From Rhizobiaceae bacterium (GTDB taxonomy: Bacteria; Pseudomonadota; Alphaproteobacteria; Rhizobiales; Rhizobiaceae), in the NCBI GenBank assembly GCA_019635795.1, contig JAHBYV010000005.1:159167-223166 (forward strand): DNA of 64,000 bases, read 5' to 3'. This document shows, in pieces, positions 32,259 to 42,160 of this stretch. Both the position numbers and the translations under genes were made by a program. The notes beneath the pieces were generated by a model. It saw only the letters and a list, made by a program, of their open reading frames with translations, ran no database searches and was not told where the DNA came from. Within the stretch, counting starts at the first letter, position 1. The number at the start of each line of letters is the position of its first letter.

Positions 32259-34229
32259 ATGATTGAAATCGGCCACTTCGCGCTGGTTCTTGCTTTCGCG
32301 CTGGCGCTTGTTCAGTCCACTGTTCCACTGATTGGTGCCTGGCGCGGTGATGCCCGCATGATGGGTGTTGGTCCCACGGTTGCAATCACCGGGTTCGCGC
32401 TGACTGCCCTGGCGTTCGTCGCGTTGTTGAGCGCATTTGCGCAGTCGGATTTTTCAGTCGCCAACGTCTGGCAAAACTCTCATTCGCTCAAGCCGATGCT
32501 CTTCAAAATAACGGGCGTTTGGGGTAGCCATGAAGGCTCAATGCTGCTGTGGGTGCTGATCCTTACATTCTTCGGCGCATTGGTGGCTGCCTTCGGCGGC
32601 AATTTGCCGGAAACGCTAAAGGCTAACGTGCTGGCGGTGCAAGGTTGGATCGGCACGACATTCCTGCTGTTTATACTCACCACTTCAAATCCATTCGTGC
32701 GCCTTAATCCCGCGCCTGTGGAGGGGCAGGACCTTAATCCAATACTCCAGGATATAGGTCTGGCGGTTCATCCCCCATTGCTCTACCTCGGATATGTCGG
32801 CTTCTCGATCTGCTTCTCGTTCGCTGTTGCTGCACTCATTGAAGGTCGCATAGACGCCGCGTGGGCGCGCTGGGTGCGACCATGGACGCTTGCGGCATGG
32901 ATGTTCCTGACGGGTGGCATCGCGATGGGTTCATACTGGGCTTATTACGAGCTTGGATGGGGCGGTTTCTGGTTCTGGGACCCGGTGGAGAACGCTTCTT
33001 TCATGCCGTGGTTGGCGGGAACTGCCTTGCTGCACTCGGCAGTGGTGATGGAAAAGCGCTCGGCGCTCAAAATCTGGACACTGCTTCTTGCAATCCTGAC
33101 TTTCTCATTGTCCTTGCTCGGCACGTTTCTCGTGCGCTCCGGAGTCCTCACTTCCGTTCACGCGTTCGCGACTGATCCCTCGCGCGGCGTATTCATTCTC
33201 GCGATTCTGACGCTTTTCATTGGCGGGTCCTTCTTTCTATTCGCTCTGCGTGCGCAATCCCTGACGACTGGGGGCCTGTTCCACCCGATATCGAGGGAGG
33301 GCGCGCTGGTCCTGAACAATCTGTTTTTGACCACCGCCACAGCTACAGTGCTCGTTGGCACGCTTTATCCGTTGCTCATGGACGCATTGGCAGGCACCAA
33401 GATTTCCGTAGGCGCTCCGTTCTTCAATTTCACGTTCATTCCCCTGATGGTGCCTCTGCTTGTAGCGGTTCCTTTCGGGCCTATGCTGGCATGGAAAAGA
33501 AGTGATCTGTTCGCAGTCAGCCAGCGGCTGGCTTTCGCGTTCGTTTCAGCGATCGTCATAGCGCTTATGGTTCTGATGCTCAGCGACAGGAAATCTGCTT
33601 TGGCCGCGGCCGGTATCGCGCTTTCCTCATGGCTGCTCCTCGGTGCTGTTACGGACCTCGCGGTCAAGGCTGGCATAGGGAAGGTTTCCGCGGGGGTAGC
33701 GTTCAGGCGTCTGGCAGGTTTGCCGCGCTCCATGTTCGGAACTGCGCTGGCTCATTTTGGACTTGGGTTGACTGTGCTGGGCATTGTTGCGGTGACTGCG
33801 TTCGGAACTGAATCGATTGCTACCCTTAAGAAGGGTGAAGCACTCGACATCGGCGGACGTCACGTGCGCTTCGAAGGTTTGCGGCCAGTGTCCGGGCCCA
33901 ACTACACCGCTCAAACCGGAACATTCACTCTGGAAGATGGTACGAAGATTGAATCGTCGAAGCGCTTTTATCCGGTGCGTCAGATGCCAACGACCGAGGC
34001 GGGTATCAAGACGCTTATATTCAGCCAGATTTATATCCAGCTTGGTGATGAGACGGCAGACGGCGGCGTGGTAGTTCATGCTTGGTGGAAGCCGCTCGTA
34101 ACGCTGATTTGGCTCGGTGGCCTGGTAATGATGGCTGGAGCTGCGGTTTCATTGTCAGATCGGCGATTGCGCGTTGGCGCGCCCGCTGCCCGCCGTGCAA
34201 AATTGGCCAGCGCCGGGGGCGCGCAATGA
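32259..34229 (+). CDS. ccmF: Heme lyase subunit CcmF (CycK)
   Basis: 656 residues with about 15 membrane segments and the tryptophan-rich heme-handling motif GWGGFWFWDPVENASFMPWL (about 230-250). NPFVRLNPAPVEGQDLNPILQDIGLAVHPPLLY and a C-terminal periplasmic loop (about 525-605) also match. It attaches heme to apocytochrome c together with CcmH and CcmI. Two-nt gap after ccmE; overlaps ccmH by ATGA. Confidence 0.96.
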   Translation: MIEIGHFALVLAFALALVQSTVPLIGAWRGDARMMGVGPTVAITGFALTALAFVALLSAFAQSDFSVANVWQNSHSLKPMLFKITGVWGSHEGSMLLWVLILTFFGALVAAFGGNLPETLKANVLAVQGWIGTTFLLFILTTSNPFVRLNPAPVEGQDLNPILQDIGLAVHPPLLYLGYVGFSICFSFAVAALIEGRIDAAWARWVRPWTLAAWMFLTGGIAMGSYWAYYELGWGGFWFWDPVENASFMPWLAGTALLHSAVVMEKRSALKIWTLLLAILTFSLSLLGTFLVRSGVLTSVHAFATDPSRGVFILAILTLFIGGSFFLFALRAQSLTTGGLFHPISREGALVLNNLFLTTATATVLVGTLYPLLMDALAGTKISVGAPFFNFTFIPLMVPLLVAVPFGPMLAWKRSDLFAVSQRLAFAFVSAIVIALMVLMLSDRKSALAAAGIALSSWLLLGAVTDLAVKAGIGKVSAGVAFRRLAGLPRSMFGTALAHFGLGLTVLGIVAVTAFGTESIATLKKGEALDIGGRHVRFEGLRPVSGPNYTAQTGTFTLEDGTKIESSKRFYPVRQMPTTEAGIKTLIFSQIYIQLGDETADGGVVVHAWWKPLVTLIWLGGLVMMAGAAVSLSDRRLRVGAPAARRAKLASAGGAQ

Positions 34230-34693
34230 GGTTGTGCCGCTTCCTTTCGGTTGTGTTGGTTCTGCTGGCGATGGCGTTGCCCAGTCTTGCAGTTCAGCCG
34301 GATGAAGTTTTGAAAGATCCCGTGCTGGAGGCGCGTGCGCGCTCACTCTCCGCGGGGCTGCGGTGCATGGTGTGCCAAAACCAGTCGATCGATGACTCGA
34401 ATGCGGATTTGGCCCGCGACCTTCGCATTCTCGTGCGGGAGCGATTGCAGGCTGGCGACACCGACGCCGAAGTCCTGGACTATGTTGTTGCACGCTATGG
34501 TGAATTTGTCCTGCTTCGGCCACGGTTCAGCTGGGGCAATGCGTTGCTATGGCTGACACCGGCAATATTGCTGCTGGCTGGTATCGGATATGCGTTCTCG
34601 CGATCTCGCGCGCATAATCGCCAACGTGCTCAAGAGCTGAGCGATGACGAACAGGCACGCTTGCGGCAAATCCTGCAAGAGACCGAGCACTGA
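34226..34693 (+). CDS. ccmH: Apocytochrome reductant CcmH (CycL)
   Basis: 155 residues. Signal peptide, then the redox motif LRCMVCQNQSI (C47, C50), a helical DLRILVRERLQAGDTDAEVLDYVVARYG, one membrane segment (about 105-121) and a basic tail. It keeps apocytochrome cysteines reduced for heme attachment. Last gene of the ccm operon. Its stop codon lies inside an inverted repeat preceding degP. Confidence 0.94.
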   Translation: MRLCRFLSVVLVLLAMALPSLAVQPDEVLKDPVLEARARSLSAGLRCMVCQNQSIDDSNADLARDLRILVRERLQAGDTDAEVLDYVVARYGEFVLLRPRFSWGNALLWLTPAILLLAGIGYAFSRSRAHNRQRAQELSDDEQARLRQILQETEH

Positions 34694-34716
34694 TGAAACA
34701 TTACGAAAGTTTCATC
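34692..34716. promoter_or_regulatory. Perfect inverted repeat between ccmH and degP
   Basis: GATGAAAC (34692-34699) and GTTTCATC (34709-34716) separated by 9 nt. It overlaps the ccmH stop codon and lies about 90 bp before the degP start. There is no U-run, so a regulator-binding site is more likely than a terminator. Confidence 0.45.
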
Positions 34717-34801
34717 CGCAAGTCATGGCGCGGTAATCCAGCCTGACCTACTTACTCGTGTACAGGGTCCTTGTGAGGCCCATCCAGAAGGATCACGAGA
34801 A

Positions 34802-36337
34802 ATGGAAACGAACAAGAAAACCAGATCACGCTCCCGTCTGCTGACCGCAGCGGCATCGCTGGCAATCGCATCGGCTATCGGCCTTGGCGCGATTACAACG
34901 GGAACCGCGCCTGTTTTTGCGGAAGCTGTTTCTGTTGATGCACCACAGGTGCCCAGCTTCGCCGAAGTCGTTCAAAAGGTTTCACCTGCTGTCGTCAGCG
35001 TACAGGTCAAGTCCAATGTGCAGCCGGCGAACAATGATGGTCCGTTTGCTGGACCTAACGGCTTTGACAATCTGCCTGATGACCATCCGTTGAAGCGCTT
35101 TTTCAAAGAGTTCCGCGGTGATGGCGACCGCCAGTGGAATGACGATCGCGGCGGCAGAAAGCACGGCCAGAAGCGTCTGAACCGTGGACCTCGCCCGGTT
35201 TCCCAGGGCTCCGGCTTTTTCATCTCCGAGGACGGCTATCTCGTAACCAATAATCACGTTGTTCAGGATGGTGAGAATTTCACAATCGTCATGAATGACG
35301 GCAAGGAGCTGGATGCCAAGCTGATCGGCACCGACCCGCGCACCGATCTGGCCGTTCTCAAGGCTGAAGCCAACGGAACGAAATTCACCTATGTGGATTT
35401 CGCCGATGATGCTCAGGCTCGCGTTGGCGATTGGGTCGTGGCAGTTGGCAATCCGTTCGGCCTCGGCGGCACCGTTACGGCTGGTATTGTGTCGGCGCGC
35501 GGCCGTGACATTGGCGCAGGCCCCTATGATGATTTCATTCAGATCGATGCAGCGGTTAACCGCGGAAACTCAGGTGGCCCCGCGTTCAATCTGAATGGCA
35601 AGGTTGTCGGCATCAACACCGCTATCTTCTCGCCTTCAGGCGGCAATGTCGGCATCGCATTTGCAATTCCGGCCTCAACCGCGAAGCAGGTTGTTGGGGA
35701 TCTGATGAAGAACGGCTCCGTCGAACGCGGATGGCTCGGTGTGCAAATTCAGCCTGTCACGGATGAGGTTGCTGAATCGCTCGGCTTGAAGGATGCGAAG
35801 GGCGCTCTGGTTTCTGAACCACAAGCCGATGGTCCGGGCCTCAAGGCTGGCATCAAGTCTGGCGACGTCATCACTGCTGTTAACGGGACGAATGTTGATG
35901 GACCACGCGAGCTTGCCCGCATGATCGGGCGCATGACCCCGGGTGAAGCGGTTGACGTTGCTCTTTGGCGCAACGGAAAGAGCGAGACCGTCAAAGTCAC
36001 GCTCGGAGAGCTGCCGAACGATCAAAAGCGCGCTTCGCTTGATCAGTCAGGACCAGTAGAGCCGGGTACGCTTGACGATCTCGGCCTCACAGTAACGCGA
36101 GCCGAAGATGGCAATGGACTGGTAGTAACCGATGTTGACCCGGACAGCGACGCGGCAGATCGCGGCATTCAACCAGGCGACATCATTCGCTCGATCAATT
36201 CCGTCGAGGTGCGCGATACGAAGGATGTGACCGACGCCATGAAGGCTGCGTCAGACGCAGGACGCAAAGCGGTGCTGATGCAGATTTCGCGCGACGACAA
36301 CACCCGTTTCGTCCCACTTCCAATTGCCAAGGGCTAA
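34802..36337 (+). CDS. degP: Periplasmic Do-type serine protease/chaperone DegP (HtrA)
   Basis: 511 residues. Signal peptide ending near PVFAEAV, a protease domain with triad H152 (VTNNHVV), D182 (RTDLAVLK) and S257 (NRGNSGGPAF), an LA-loop region rich in charged residues (about 95-130), then two PDZ domains (about 290-380 and 410-500). It degrades or refolds misfolded envelope proteins. The order ccmIEFH-degP is typical of Rhizobiales. A hairpin and a two-component gene pair follow, which may sense envelope stress. Confidence 0.95.
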   Translation: METNKKTRSRSRLLTAAASLAIASAIGLGAITTGTAPVFAEAVSVDAPQVPSFAEVVQKVSPAVVSVQVKSNVQPANNDGPFAGPNGFDNLPDDHPLKRFFKEFRGDGDRQWNDDRGGRKHGQKRLNRGPRPVSQGSGFFISEDGYLVTNNHVVQDGENFTIVMNDGKELDAKLIGTDPRTDLAVLKAEANGTKFTYVDFADDAQARVGDWVVAVGNPFGLGGTVTAGIVSARGRDIGAGPYDDFIQIDAAVNRGNSGGPAFNLNGKVVGINTAIFSPSGGNVGIAFAIPASTAKQVVGDLMKNGSVERGWLGVQIQPVTDEVAESLGLKDAKGALVSEPQADGPGLKAGIKSGDVITAVNGTNVDGPRELARMIGRMTPGEAVDVALWRNGKSETVKVTLGELPNDQKRASLDQSGPVEPGTLDDLGLTVTRAEDGNGLVVTDVDPDSDAADRGIQPGDIIRSINSVEVRDTKDVTDAMKAASDAGRKAVLMQISRDDNTRFVPLPIAKG

Positions 36338-36363
36338 CCACGCCACGCGGCAGGCAACAAGGT

Positions 36364-36393
36364 GGCGGGTTCGACAAGAGCCCGCCGCTTTGC
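36364..36393 (+). terminator. Terminator-like hairpin after degP
   Basis: GGCGGGTTC (36364-36372) pairs with GAGCCCGCC (36378-36386) with one G-U pair and a 5-nt loop, followed only by GCTTTGC. The weak U-run suggests partial termination before the response regulator gene at 36433. Confidence 0.5.
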
Positions 36394-36432
36394 ATAGCTG
36401 CAACAGTATTTGAAACCAGCTATATAGTATCC

Positions 36433-37107
36433 ATGAAGATTCTGGTCATTGAAGACGACAAGGAAGCCGCCGACTATCTCAAGAAGGCTCTTGGGGAGGC
36501 AGGTCATAATGCGCATGTTGCGGGTGACGGTGATACCGGATTCACCATGGCGGACGGCGGCGATTACGATGTTCTTATCGTGGACAGAATGCTCCCGCAC
36601 CGAAACGGCTTGGCCGTAATTGCCGATCTTCGCGCGAAGGGTAATACAACGCCCGTGCTGATATTGTCCGCGCTCGGCGAAGTGGACGACCGCGTTACAG
36701 GATTGCGTGCCGGCGGCGATGATTACCTGACAAAGCCTTATGCCTTCACCGAGCTTCTGGCTCGCATTGAGGTGCTGAGCCGCCGCTCCTCTGCCAAGGA
36801 GGTCGAGACAGTCTATCGCGTCGGCGACCTGGAATTGGATCGTCTTTCGCATAGCGCCCGGCGCGCGGGAAAAGAGATCGTTCTCCAGCCGAGAGAATTC
36901 CGTTTGCTTGAATATCTGATGCGTCACAGCGGACAGGTGGTGACGCGCACAATGCTGCTGGAGAATGTGTGGGATTACCATTTCGATCCGCAGACAAACG
37001 TCATTGACGTTCACGTCTCGCGCCTTCGCGGCAAGATCGAGAAAGGCTTCGACAAACCCCTTCTCCACACTGTCCGTGGCTCTGGCTACATGTTGAAGGC
37101 TGGTTAG
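36433..37107 (+). CDS. OmpR-family response regulator
   Basis: 224 residues. Receiver with D8/D9, phospho-acceptor D51 (LIVDRMLPHRNG) and K101 (LTKPYAF). Winged-helix output about 130-222 (VLQPREFRLLEYLMRHSGQVVTRTMLLENVWDY, IDVHVSRLRGKIEKGF). The kinase gene begins 1 nt after its stop codon, so they form a pair. The sequence resembles CopR/TctD-type regulators. The upstream degP gene hints at envelope control, but the signal is unknown. Confidence 0.9.
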   Translation: MKILVIEDDKEAADYLKKALGEAGHNAHVAGDGDTGFTMADGGDYDVLIVDRMLPHRNGLAVIADLRAKGNTTPVLILSALGEVDDRVTGLRAGGDDYLTKPYAFTELLARIEVLSRRSSAKEVETVYRVGDLELDRLSHSARRAGKEIVLQPREFRLLEYLMRHSGQVVTRTMLLENVWDYHFDPQTNVIDVHVSRLRGKIEKGFDKPLLHTVRGSGYMLKAG

Positions 37108-37108
37108 C

Positions 37109-38557
37109 GTGGGCTGGACGATACCTGCTGCGCTCAGAACAACCGCCGTACGACTATCGGCGCTCTATTTGCTGCTGTTCACGGCGTGCGCGGTAATTCT
37201 TGTCGTCTATATGACGGCGACATCAGCGCGATTGCTGAATGACCAGACGCAGGAAGCCATAACCAATGAAGCCTCTGACCTTGGCAGGGCGTATTCGCGT
37301 GGTGGCTTGCCGCTCCTCGTGCGCATGGTCGCGAGCAGATCGCGTCAACCAGGCGCAAATCTCTACCTAATCGCCGATGGCCAGGGCCGTATTCTTTCCG
37401 GAAATGTCGAAAGCCTCGAACCGGGCGTTCTGGATGCGGAAGGATGGACATCCCACCCGTTTTCCTATCGCCGTTTCGGCGAGGACACGACACAGGCGGA
37501 AGGTGCGCGGGAAGGTACGCTTACCGAAGTCGACAAGAATGATGGGCACAAGGCGCTTGCTCTGGTGCTGCGCTTGCCAAACCAGATGATCCTGCTGGTT
37601 GGTCGCGACCTCGGAGAACCCGAGCGATTTCGTTCAACCATACGACAAGCCCTGGTCTTTTCGCTCGGAACCATGGCGCTGGGCGGTCTGCTGATCTGGT
37701 TTTTTGTCGGCAGGCGCGCATTGCGCCGCATCGACAGCGTATCTGCGGCTAGTAAACGCATTATGGGCGGCGATCTGAGCGGGCGACTGCCAGTATCGGG
37801 GGCGGGGGATGAATTTGATCGTCTGTCTGAAAACCTGAACGTTATGCTCAACCGCATCGGAGAGCTGAATGACGGTCTGAAGGAAGTCTCCGACAATATC
37901 GCGCACGATTTGAAAACGCCGTTGACCCGTATCCGTAACAGGGCGGAGGCCGCATTGTCTGGCAAGCCAAGAACGGCGGAGTACCGGCAAGCGCTGGAAT
38001 CCACCATTGCGGAATCCGATCAGCTTATCCGCACGTTCAACGCGATACTGATGATCTCCCGTCTTGAAGCGGGTTATTCGGCTGAACAGCTGGAAGATGT
38101 AGACCTTGCCGAGGTGGCTGGCGATGTGGCCGAACTGTACGAGCCTGTTGCGGAAGAGGCTGGCGTTGCGTTCAGCAGCCGCACCGAAGCTGGCTGCATA
38201 ATCAAGGGCAATCGGGAACTGATTGCGCAGGCGCTGTCAAACATCGTTGATAACTCCATCAAATATTCAGCCGGGTCTGAAACGCCGAGCGTGGAAGTTT
38301 CGCTTGTCCGCGGCGGAGAAGATTGTGTTGTACGTGTGCGCGACAACGGACCTGGAATCCCTGATGAGGCTGACCGGCTTCGCGTTACGGAACGGTTCGT
38401 TCGCCTTGAGAAAAGTCGCTCTCAACCCGGTTCAGGTCTGGGGCTAAGTCTCGCCAAGGCGGTGATGAAATTTCATGGCGGAAGACTTGATGTTCTTCCG
38501 GCCAATCCTGGACTATTGGTTGCGATGACCTTTCACGTCCAGAGAGATTCGGAATGA
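37109..38557 (+). CDS. Sensor histidine kinase paired with the preceding regulator
   Basis: 482 residues from a GTG start. Membrane segments at about 15-37 and 183-201 flank a periplasmic domain (about 38-180). HAMP about 200-255, H-box VSDNIAHDLKTPLTRIRNRAEAAL with H266, and ATPase motifs VDNSIKYS, DNGPGIP and GSGLGLSLAKAVMKFHGG. Likely phosphorylates the regulator encoded just upstream. Overlaps glnE by ATGA, so glnE may be partly transcribed from this operon. Confidence 0.9.
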   Translation: MGWTIPAALRTTAVRLSALYLLLFTACAVILVVYMTATSARLLNDQTQEAITNEASDLGRAYSRGGLPLLVRMVASRSRQPGANLYLIADGQGRILSGNVESLEPGVLDAEGWTSHPFSYRRFGEDTTQAEGAREGTLTEVDKNDGHKALALVLRLPNQMILLVGRDLGEPERFRSTIRQALVFSLGTMALGGLLIWFFVGRRALRRIDSVSAASKRIMGGDLSGRLPVSGAGDEFDRLSENLNVMLNRIGELNDGLKEVSDNIAHDLKTPLTRIRNRAEAALSGKPRTAEYRQALESTIAESDQLIRTFNAILMISRLEAGYSAEQLEDVDLAEVAGDVAELYEPVAEEAGVAFSSRTEAGCIIKGNRELIAQALSNIVDNSIKYSAGSETPSVEVSLVRGGEDCVVRVRDNGPGIPDEADRLRVTERFVRLEKSRSQPGSGLGLSLAKAVMKFHGGRLDVLPANPGLLVAMTFHVQRDSE

Positions 38558-41523
38558 TCGCCAAGCCGTCGGCAGAACGTCTGAAACTTAACATCAATCG
38601 CCGAATTTCACCCTTGTTCCGCGAAGATGCAGACAACGGACTGAAAGACCTTGCCGATCTGGCGCAAGAAAAGCAGCTGCCAAGGCTGCATAAATGGCTG
38701 GGCACCAAAAGCGCCGAGCGCGATTTTCTGGGCGCTGTGTTCCAGCTTTCCAACTTCATGCGCGATACGGCACGCAGGAACCCGGCAATTCTGGACGGCC
38801 TACTTGAGTATGATACTTCCACCCGCACCAGCGAAACACTGGTCGAAATGTCCGGGTTGCCGCAGCTGGAGAGCATTACGGAGGCGGCATTGATGGCCGC
38901 TCTTCGCAAGCTGAAATCAGAAGCACACTTTTTGATCGCTCTCGCTGATCTGTCGGGCGAATGGCAAACCGTGCAGGTGGTCGAGGCGCTGAGCAATCTT
39001 GCTGATGCTGCAACGAAGTCCGCTATCGATTTTCTGCTTCTTGATGCGCATCGCCAAGGCAAGCTGAAACTGCCCGACACGGACAATCCGTCGAAAGGTT
39101 CTGGCCTCATCGTTCTCGGCATGGGCAAACTCGGTGCCTTCGAACTCAATTTCTCGTCTGACATTGATCTTGTGGTGTTCTTCGAGCCGGAAGCCGAAGC
39201 CATACTCGATCCATTCGAGGCAACCGATCTGTTCTCGCGGTTGACCCGCCGCCTTGTACGCATTTTGCAGGACAGAACCGAGAACGGCTACGTATTCCGA
39301 ACCGACTTGCGACTGCGGCCAGACCCCGGGTCGACGCCGCTTGCAATCCCGGTGCCGGCTGCGCTGCAGTATTACGAAAGCCGTGGCCAGAATTGGGAAC
39401 GTGCGGCCATGATAAAGGCGCGACCCATCGCAGGTGATCTTGAGGCAGGTTCAGCCTTTCTCAAGGAACTGACACCCTATGTCTGGCGCAAATATCTCGA
39501 CTATGCGGCGATTGCTGACGTGCATTCCATCAAGCGCCAGATACACGCTCACCGTGGGTTAGGCGAAATCGCGGTGAGGGGTCACAATGTCAAGCTCGGT
39601 CGCGGAGGTATTCGCGAGATCGAATTCTTTGTGCAAACCCAACAGCTTATAGCTGGCGGTCGCTTTCCTGAGTTGCGCGGGCGCGCCACCGTTCCGATGC
39701 TCGCCAAGCTCGAAAAACACGGTTGGATAACCGCTGAGGCCGCAACGGTGCTCGCTGAGCGCTACTGGTTTTTGCGCCGCGTAGAACACGCGATTCAGGT
39801 GGTGGCGGATGAACAGACGCACACCTTGCCCGAGGATGAGCATGGTCTTGCGCGCGTCGCGCACCTGATGGGTTACGAAGGTGTCGATGACTTTTCTGAT
39901 GATTTCCGCAGCGCGTTGAACGACGTTGAAAGCCATTACGCGGCGCTTTTCGAGGCTGCACCAGAGCTTTCTTCCGGTGTTGGCAATCTCGTGTTTACGG
40001 GCGATGTGGACGATCCCGACACATTGCAGACGCTAGGCAATCTTGGATTCCAGCGCCCAAGCGATATTTGTCGGGTCATTCGCGTGTGGCATCGCGGACG
40101 CTATCGCGCAACACAATCGGCGGAAGCGCGGGAGCGGCTCACCGAACTCACGCCAGCCTTGCTGGAAGCATTTGGCGAAACCCGCCGGGCAGACGAGGCA
40201 TTGCTGCGATTTGACGAATTTCTGGCGGGCCTGCCAGCGGGTATCCAGCTTTTCTCCTTGCTGCAATCGAATCCACGTTTGCTGCGTTTGCTGGCGACCA
40301 TTATGGGTGCCGCCCCGCGTCTGGCGTCGATCATTACGCGCCGTGCGCATGTGTTTGACGGCCTGCTTGATCCGGCTCTTATGAGCGACTTGCCGGACAA
40401 GGCTTACCTTTCATCAAGGCTGGACGCATTTCTCGAAGGGGCGACCAGCTATGAGCTCGTTCTGGACCGCTTGCGCATTTTTGCCGACGAGCAGAAATTT
40501 CTTATCGGTGTGCGTCTTCTGGCAGGATCAATTGATGCGCTGCGCGCTGGCAAAGCATTTTCCGACCTTGCCGATCTCACTATCGGCTCGGCTCTTGATG
40601 CGGTGCAGCAGGAATTCGCTGTTCGCCATGGGCACGTAAAGGGCGGTCGCGTTTGCATTCTTGGCATGGGAAAGCTCGGCAGTCGCGAATTGACTGCCGG
40701 CTCGGACATAGACCTCATCCTCCTCTATGAGCACGACGAGGATTCAGAGGAATCCGACGGTGAAAAGCCATTGGCCCCATCTCACTATTTTGCGCGCATG
40801 ACACAGCGGCTCATTGCTGCTGTCTCGGCTCCGACAGCGGAAGGGGTGCTTTACGAACTCGATTTGAGACTCAGGCCCTCGGGGAACAAAGGCCCGGTTG
40901 CGACCCATGTGGAGGCTTTCAGAAAATATCAGGAAACTGAGGCCTGGACATGGGAACACATGGCGCTGACACGCGCGCGCCCGGCAGCGGGTGATCCGGT
41001 CTTTTGCGAAAAGGTTAGCCGTGTCGTGGCGACGATTTTGGAACGTCCGCGCGATCCTGCCAAGATTTTCGCGGATGCCGTCGAGATGCGGGATACCATC
41101 GAGGCAGAAAAGCCGCCACGCGATATGTGGGACATAAAGCTGGTTCCAGGTGGGCTGATTGATCTGGAGTTCATTGCGCAATGCGCCGCACTAACCGGGA
41201 ACTGCGAAGGCGAGGGGCGTCACACGGGCCGGGGAAATGCCCTTGCGAGACTCAAGCCGGACTTCGCGAGCCCGCAGGTCAATTATGAGCTCACCCAAGC
41301 ATATGGTTTTTATCTCGGATTGACCCAGGTTATCCGGCTTTGCCTGACCGGTCCGCTTGATCGGGATGATCTTCCGCCAAGCATGGCTGATTTGCTGATG
41401 GCCGTGGCCGATGCGCCGGATTTTGGCATTCTGGAAGCGCGGCTGAAGGAAACGGCAGCGACGGTTCGTGGCCACTTCAATTCGCTGTTGCGGACCAGGC
41501 CGAAAGCGAAAAAGAAGACCTGA
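38554..41523 (+). CDS. glnE: Bifunctional glutamine synthetase adenylyltransferase/adenylyl-removing enzyme
   Basis: 989 residues. Two nucleotidyltransferase domains: the N-terminal removase with LGMGKLGAFELNFSSDID (about 188-206) and the C-terminal transferase with LGMGKLGSRELTAGSDID (about 704-722), each followed by a helical PII-uridylyl transferase-linked region, with KLVPGGLIDLEFIAQ near the end. It adds or removes AMP on glutamine synthetase according to nitrogen status and PII. Normal length. The 4-nt overlap with the kinase gene is notable for a nitrogen-control enzyme. Confidence 0.96.
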   Translation: MIAKPSAERLKLNINRRISPLFREDADNGLKDLADLAQEKQLPRLHKWLGTKSAERDFLGAVFQLSNFMRDTARRNPAILDGLLEYDTSTRTSETLVEMSGLPQLESITEAALMAALRKLKSEAHFLIALADLSGEWQTVQVVEALSNLADAATKSAIDFLLLDAHRQGKLKLPDTDNPSKGSGLIVLGMGKLGAFELNFSSDIDLVVFFEPEAEAILDPFEATDLFSRLTRRLVRILQDRTENGYVFRTDLRLRPDPGSTPLAIPVPAALQYYESRGQNWERAAMIKARPIAGDLEAGSAFLKELTPYVWRKYLDYAAIADVHSIKRQIHAHRGLGEIAVRGHNVKLGRGGIREIEFFVQTQQLIAGGRFPELRGRATVPMLAKLEKHGWITAEAATVLAERYWFLRRVEHAIQVVADEQTHTLPEDEHGLARVAHLMGYEGVDDFSDDFRSALNDVESHYAALFEAAPELSSGVGNLVFTGDVDDPDTLQTLGNLGFQRPSDICRVIRVWHRGRYRATQSAEARERLTELTPALLEAFGETRRADEALLRFDEFLAGLPAGIQLFSLLQSNPRLLRLLATIMGAAPRLASIITRRAHVFDGLLDPALMSDLPDKAYLSSRLDAFLEGATSYELVLDRLRIFADEQKFLIGVRLLAGSIDALRAGKAFSDLADLTIGSALDAVQQEFAVRHGHVKGGRVCILGMGKLGSRELTAGSDIDLILLYEHDEDSEESDGEKPLAPSHYFARMTQRLIAAVSAPTAEGVLYELDLRLRPSGNKGPVATHVEAFRKYQETEAWTWEHMALTRARPAAGDPVFCEKVSRVVATILERPRDPAKIFADAVEMRDTIEAEKPPRDMWDIKLVPGGLIDLEFIAQCAALTGNCEGEGRHTGRGNALARLKPDFASPQVNYELTQAYGFYLGLTQVIRLCLTGPLDRDDLPPSMADLLMAVADAPDFGILEARLKETAATVRGHFNSLLRTRPKAKKKT

Positions 41524-41526
41524 TTT

Positions 41527-42138
41527 TCAATCGTTCACAAAAGCCTTGATCAGCCTGTCGATGGTAGCGCCGTCTTGATGTTCAATGACATCGAATTCGC
41601 GCTGCATGGCTTCGTATTTGGAATGGATTCTGCTGACGCGGCGCTTCATCTCCGCGCGGGTGCGGCTGCAATCCTTGTCACCAGCCGTCTTGAGGCCGAT
41701 TATTGCTTTGCGAGCTTCAGCCAGCATATCGCGCACATAGCGTCCGTGCTGCCGCTCATGGCGCACAATTCCTGCCATGAAGCGCTTCCATCGTCGCTCT
41801 ACATCCCGCGACAAACCAGCTGGCTGGCGAGGATAGATATAGGTGATCGTGGCGTGCGGATCAGCTTTGGAAACGCGGCAAACGCCCTTGGCGTAGATCA
41901 GCTTTGTGTCCCATTCGGTATGATATTGGGTCTGCGCGATGGCCCGGCTGCGAAAATATCCGTCTTTCGGTCCCCGTTTGACCATCGCAAGGAATAGATC
42001 GCGCGGCGTGTCCCCGCTCACCTCATAGTAATCGACCTTAACGGTAAAGCCTTTCGGCTCAGCCGCGCCAGCCACGCCACTGGATAGGGCAATCGCCGCC
42101 GCAAGGGCGGCATATCGCATGTGACGCCAACAAGTCAT
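41527..42138 (-). CDS. DUF922 Zn-dependent protease-like exported protein (copy 1)
   Basis: 203 residues from MTCWRHMRYAALAAA; a start at 42120 (MRYAALAAAIALSSG) is also possible. Signal peptide ends near GAAEP. The motif VRHERQHGRYV (H127, E128, H131) is a HExxH zinc site of DUF922. Other family landmarks are FTVKVDYYEVSG, RSRAIAQTQYHTEW and a C-terminal helical region with a conserved Cys. A paralogue is encoded at 53773. The substrate is unknown. Converges on glnE with a 3-nt gap. Confidence 0.8.
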   Translation of the reverse strand: MTCWRHMRYAALAAAIALSSGVAGAAEPKGFTVKVDYYEVSGDTPRDLFLAMVKRGPKDGYFRSRAIAQTQYHTEWDTKLIYAKGVCRVSKADPHATITYIYPRQPAGLSRDVERRWKRFMAGIVRHERQHGRYVRDMLAEARKAIIGLKTAGDKDCSRTRAEMKRRVSRIHSKYEAMQREFDVIEHQDGATIDRLIKAFVND

Positions 42139-42160
42139 GGAAGGCTTAGATTTTCCTAAC

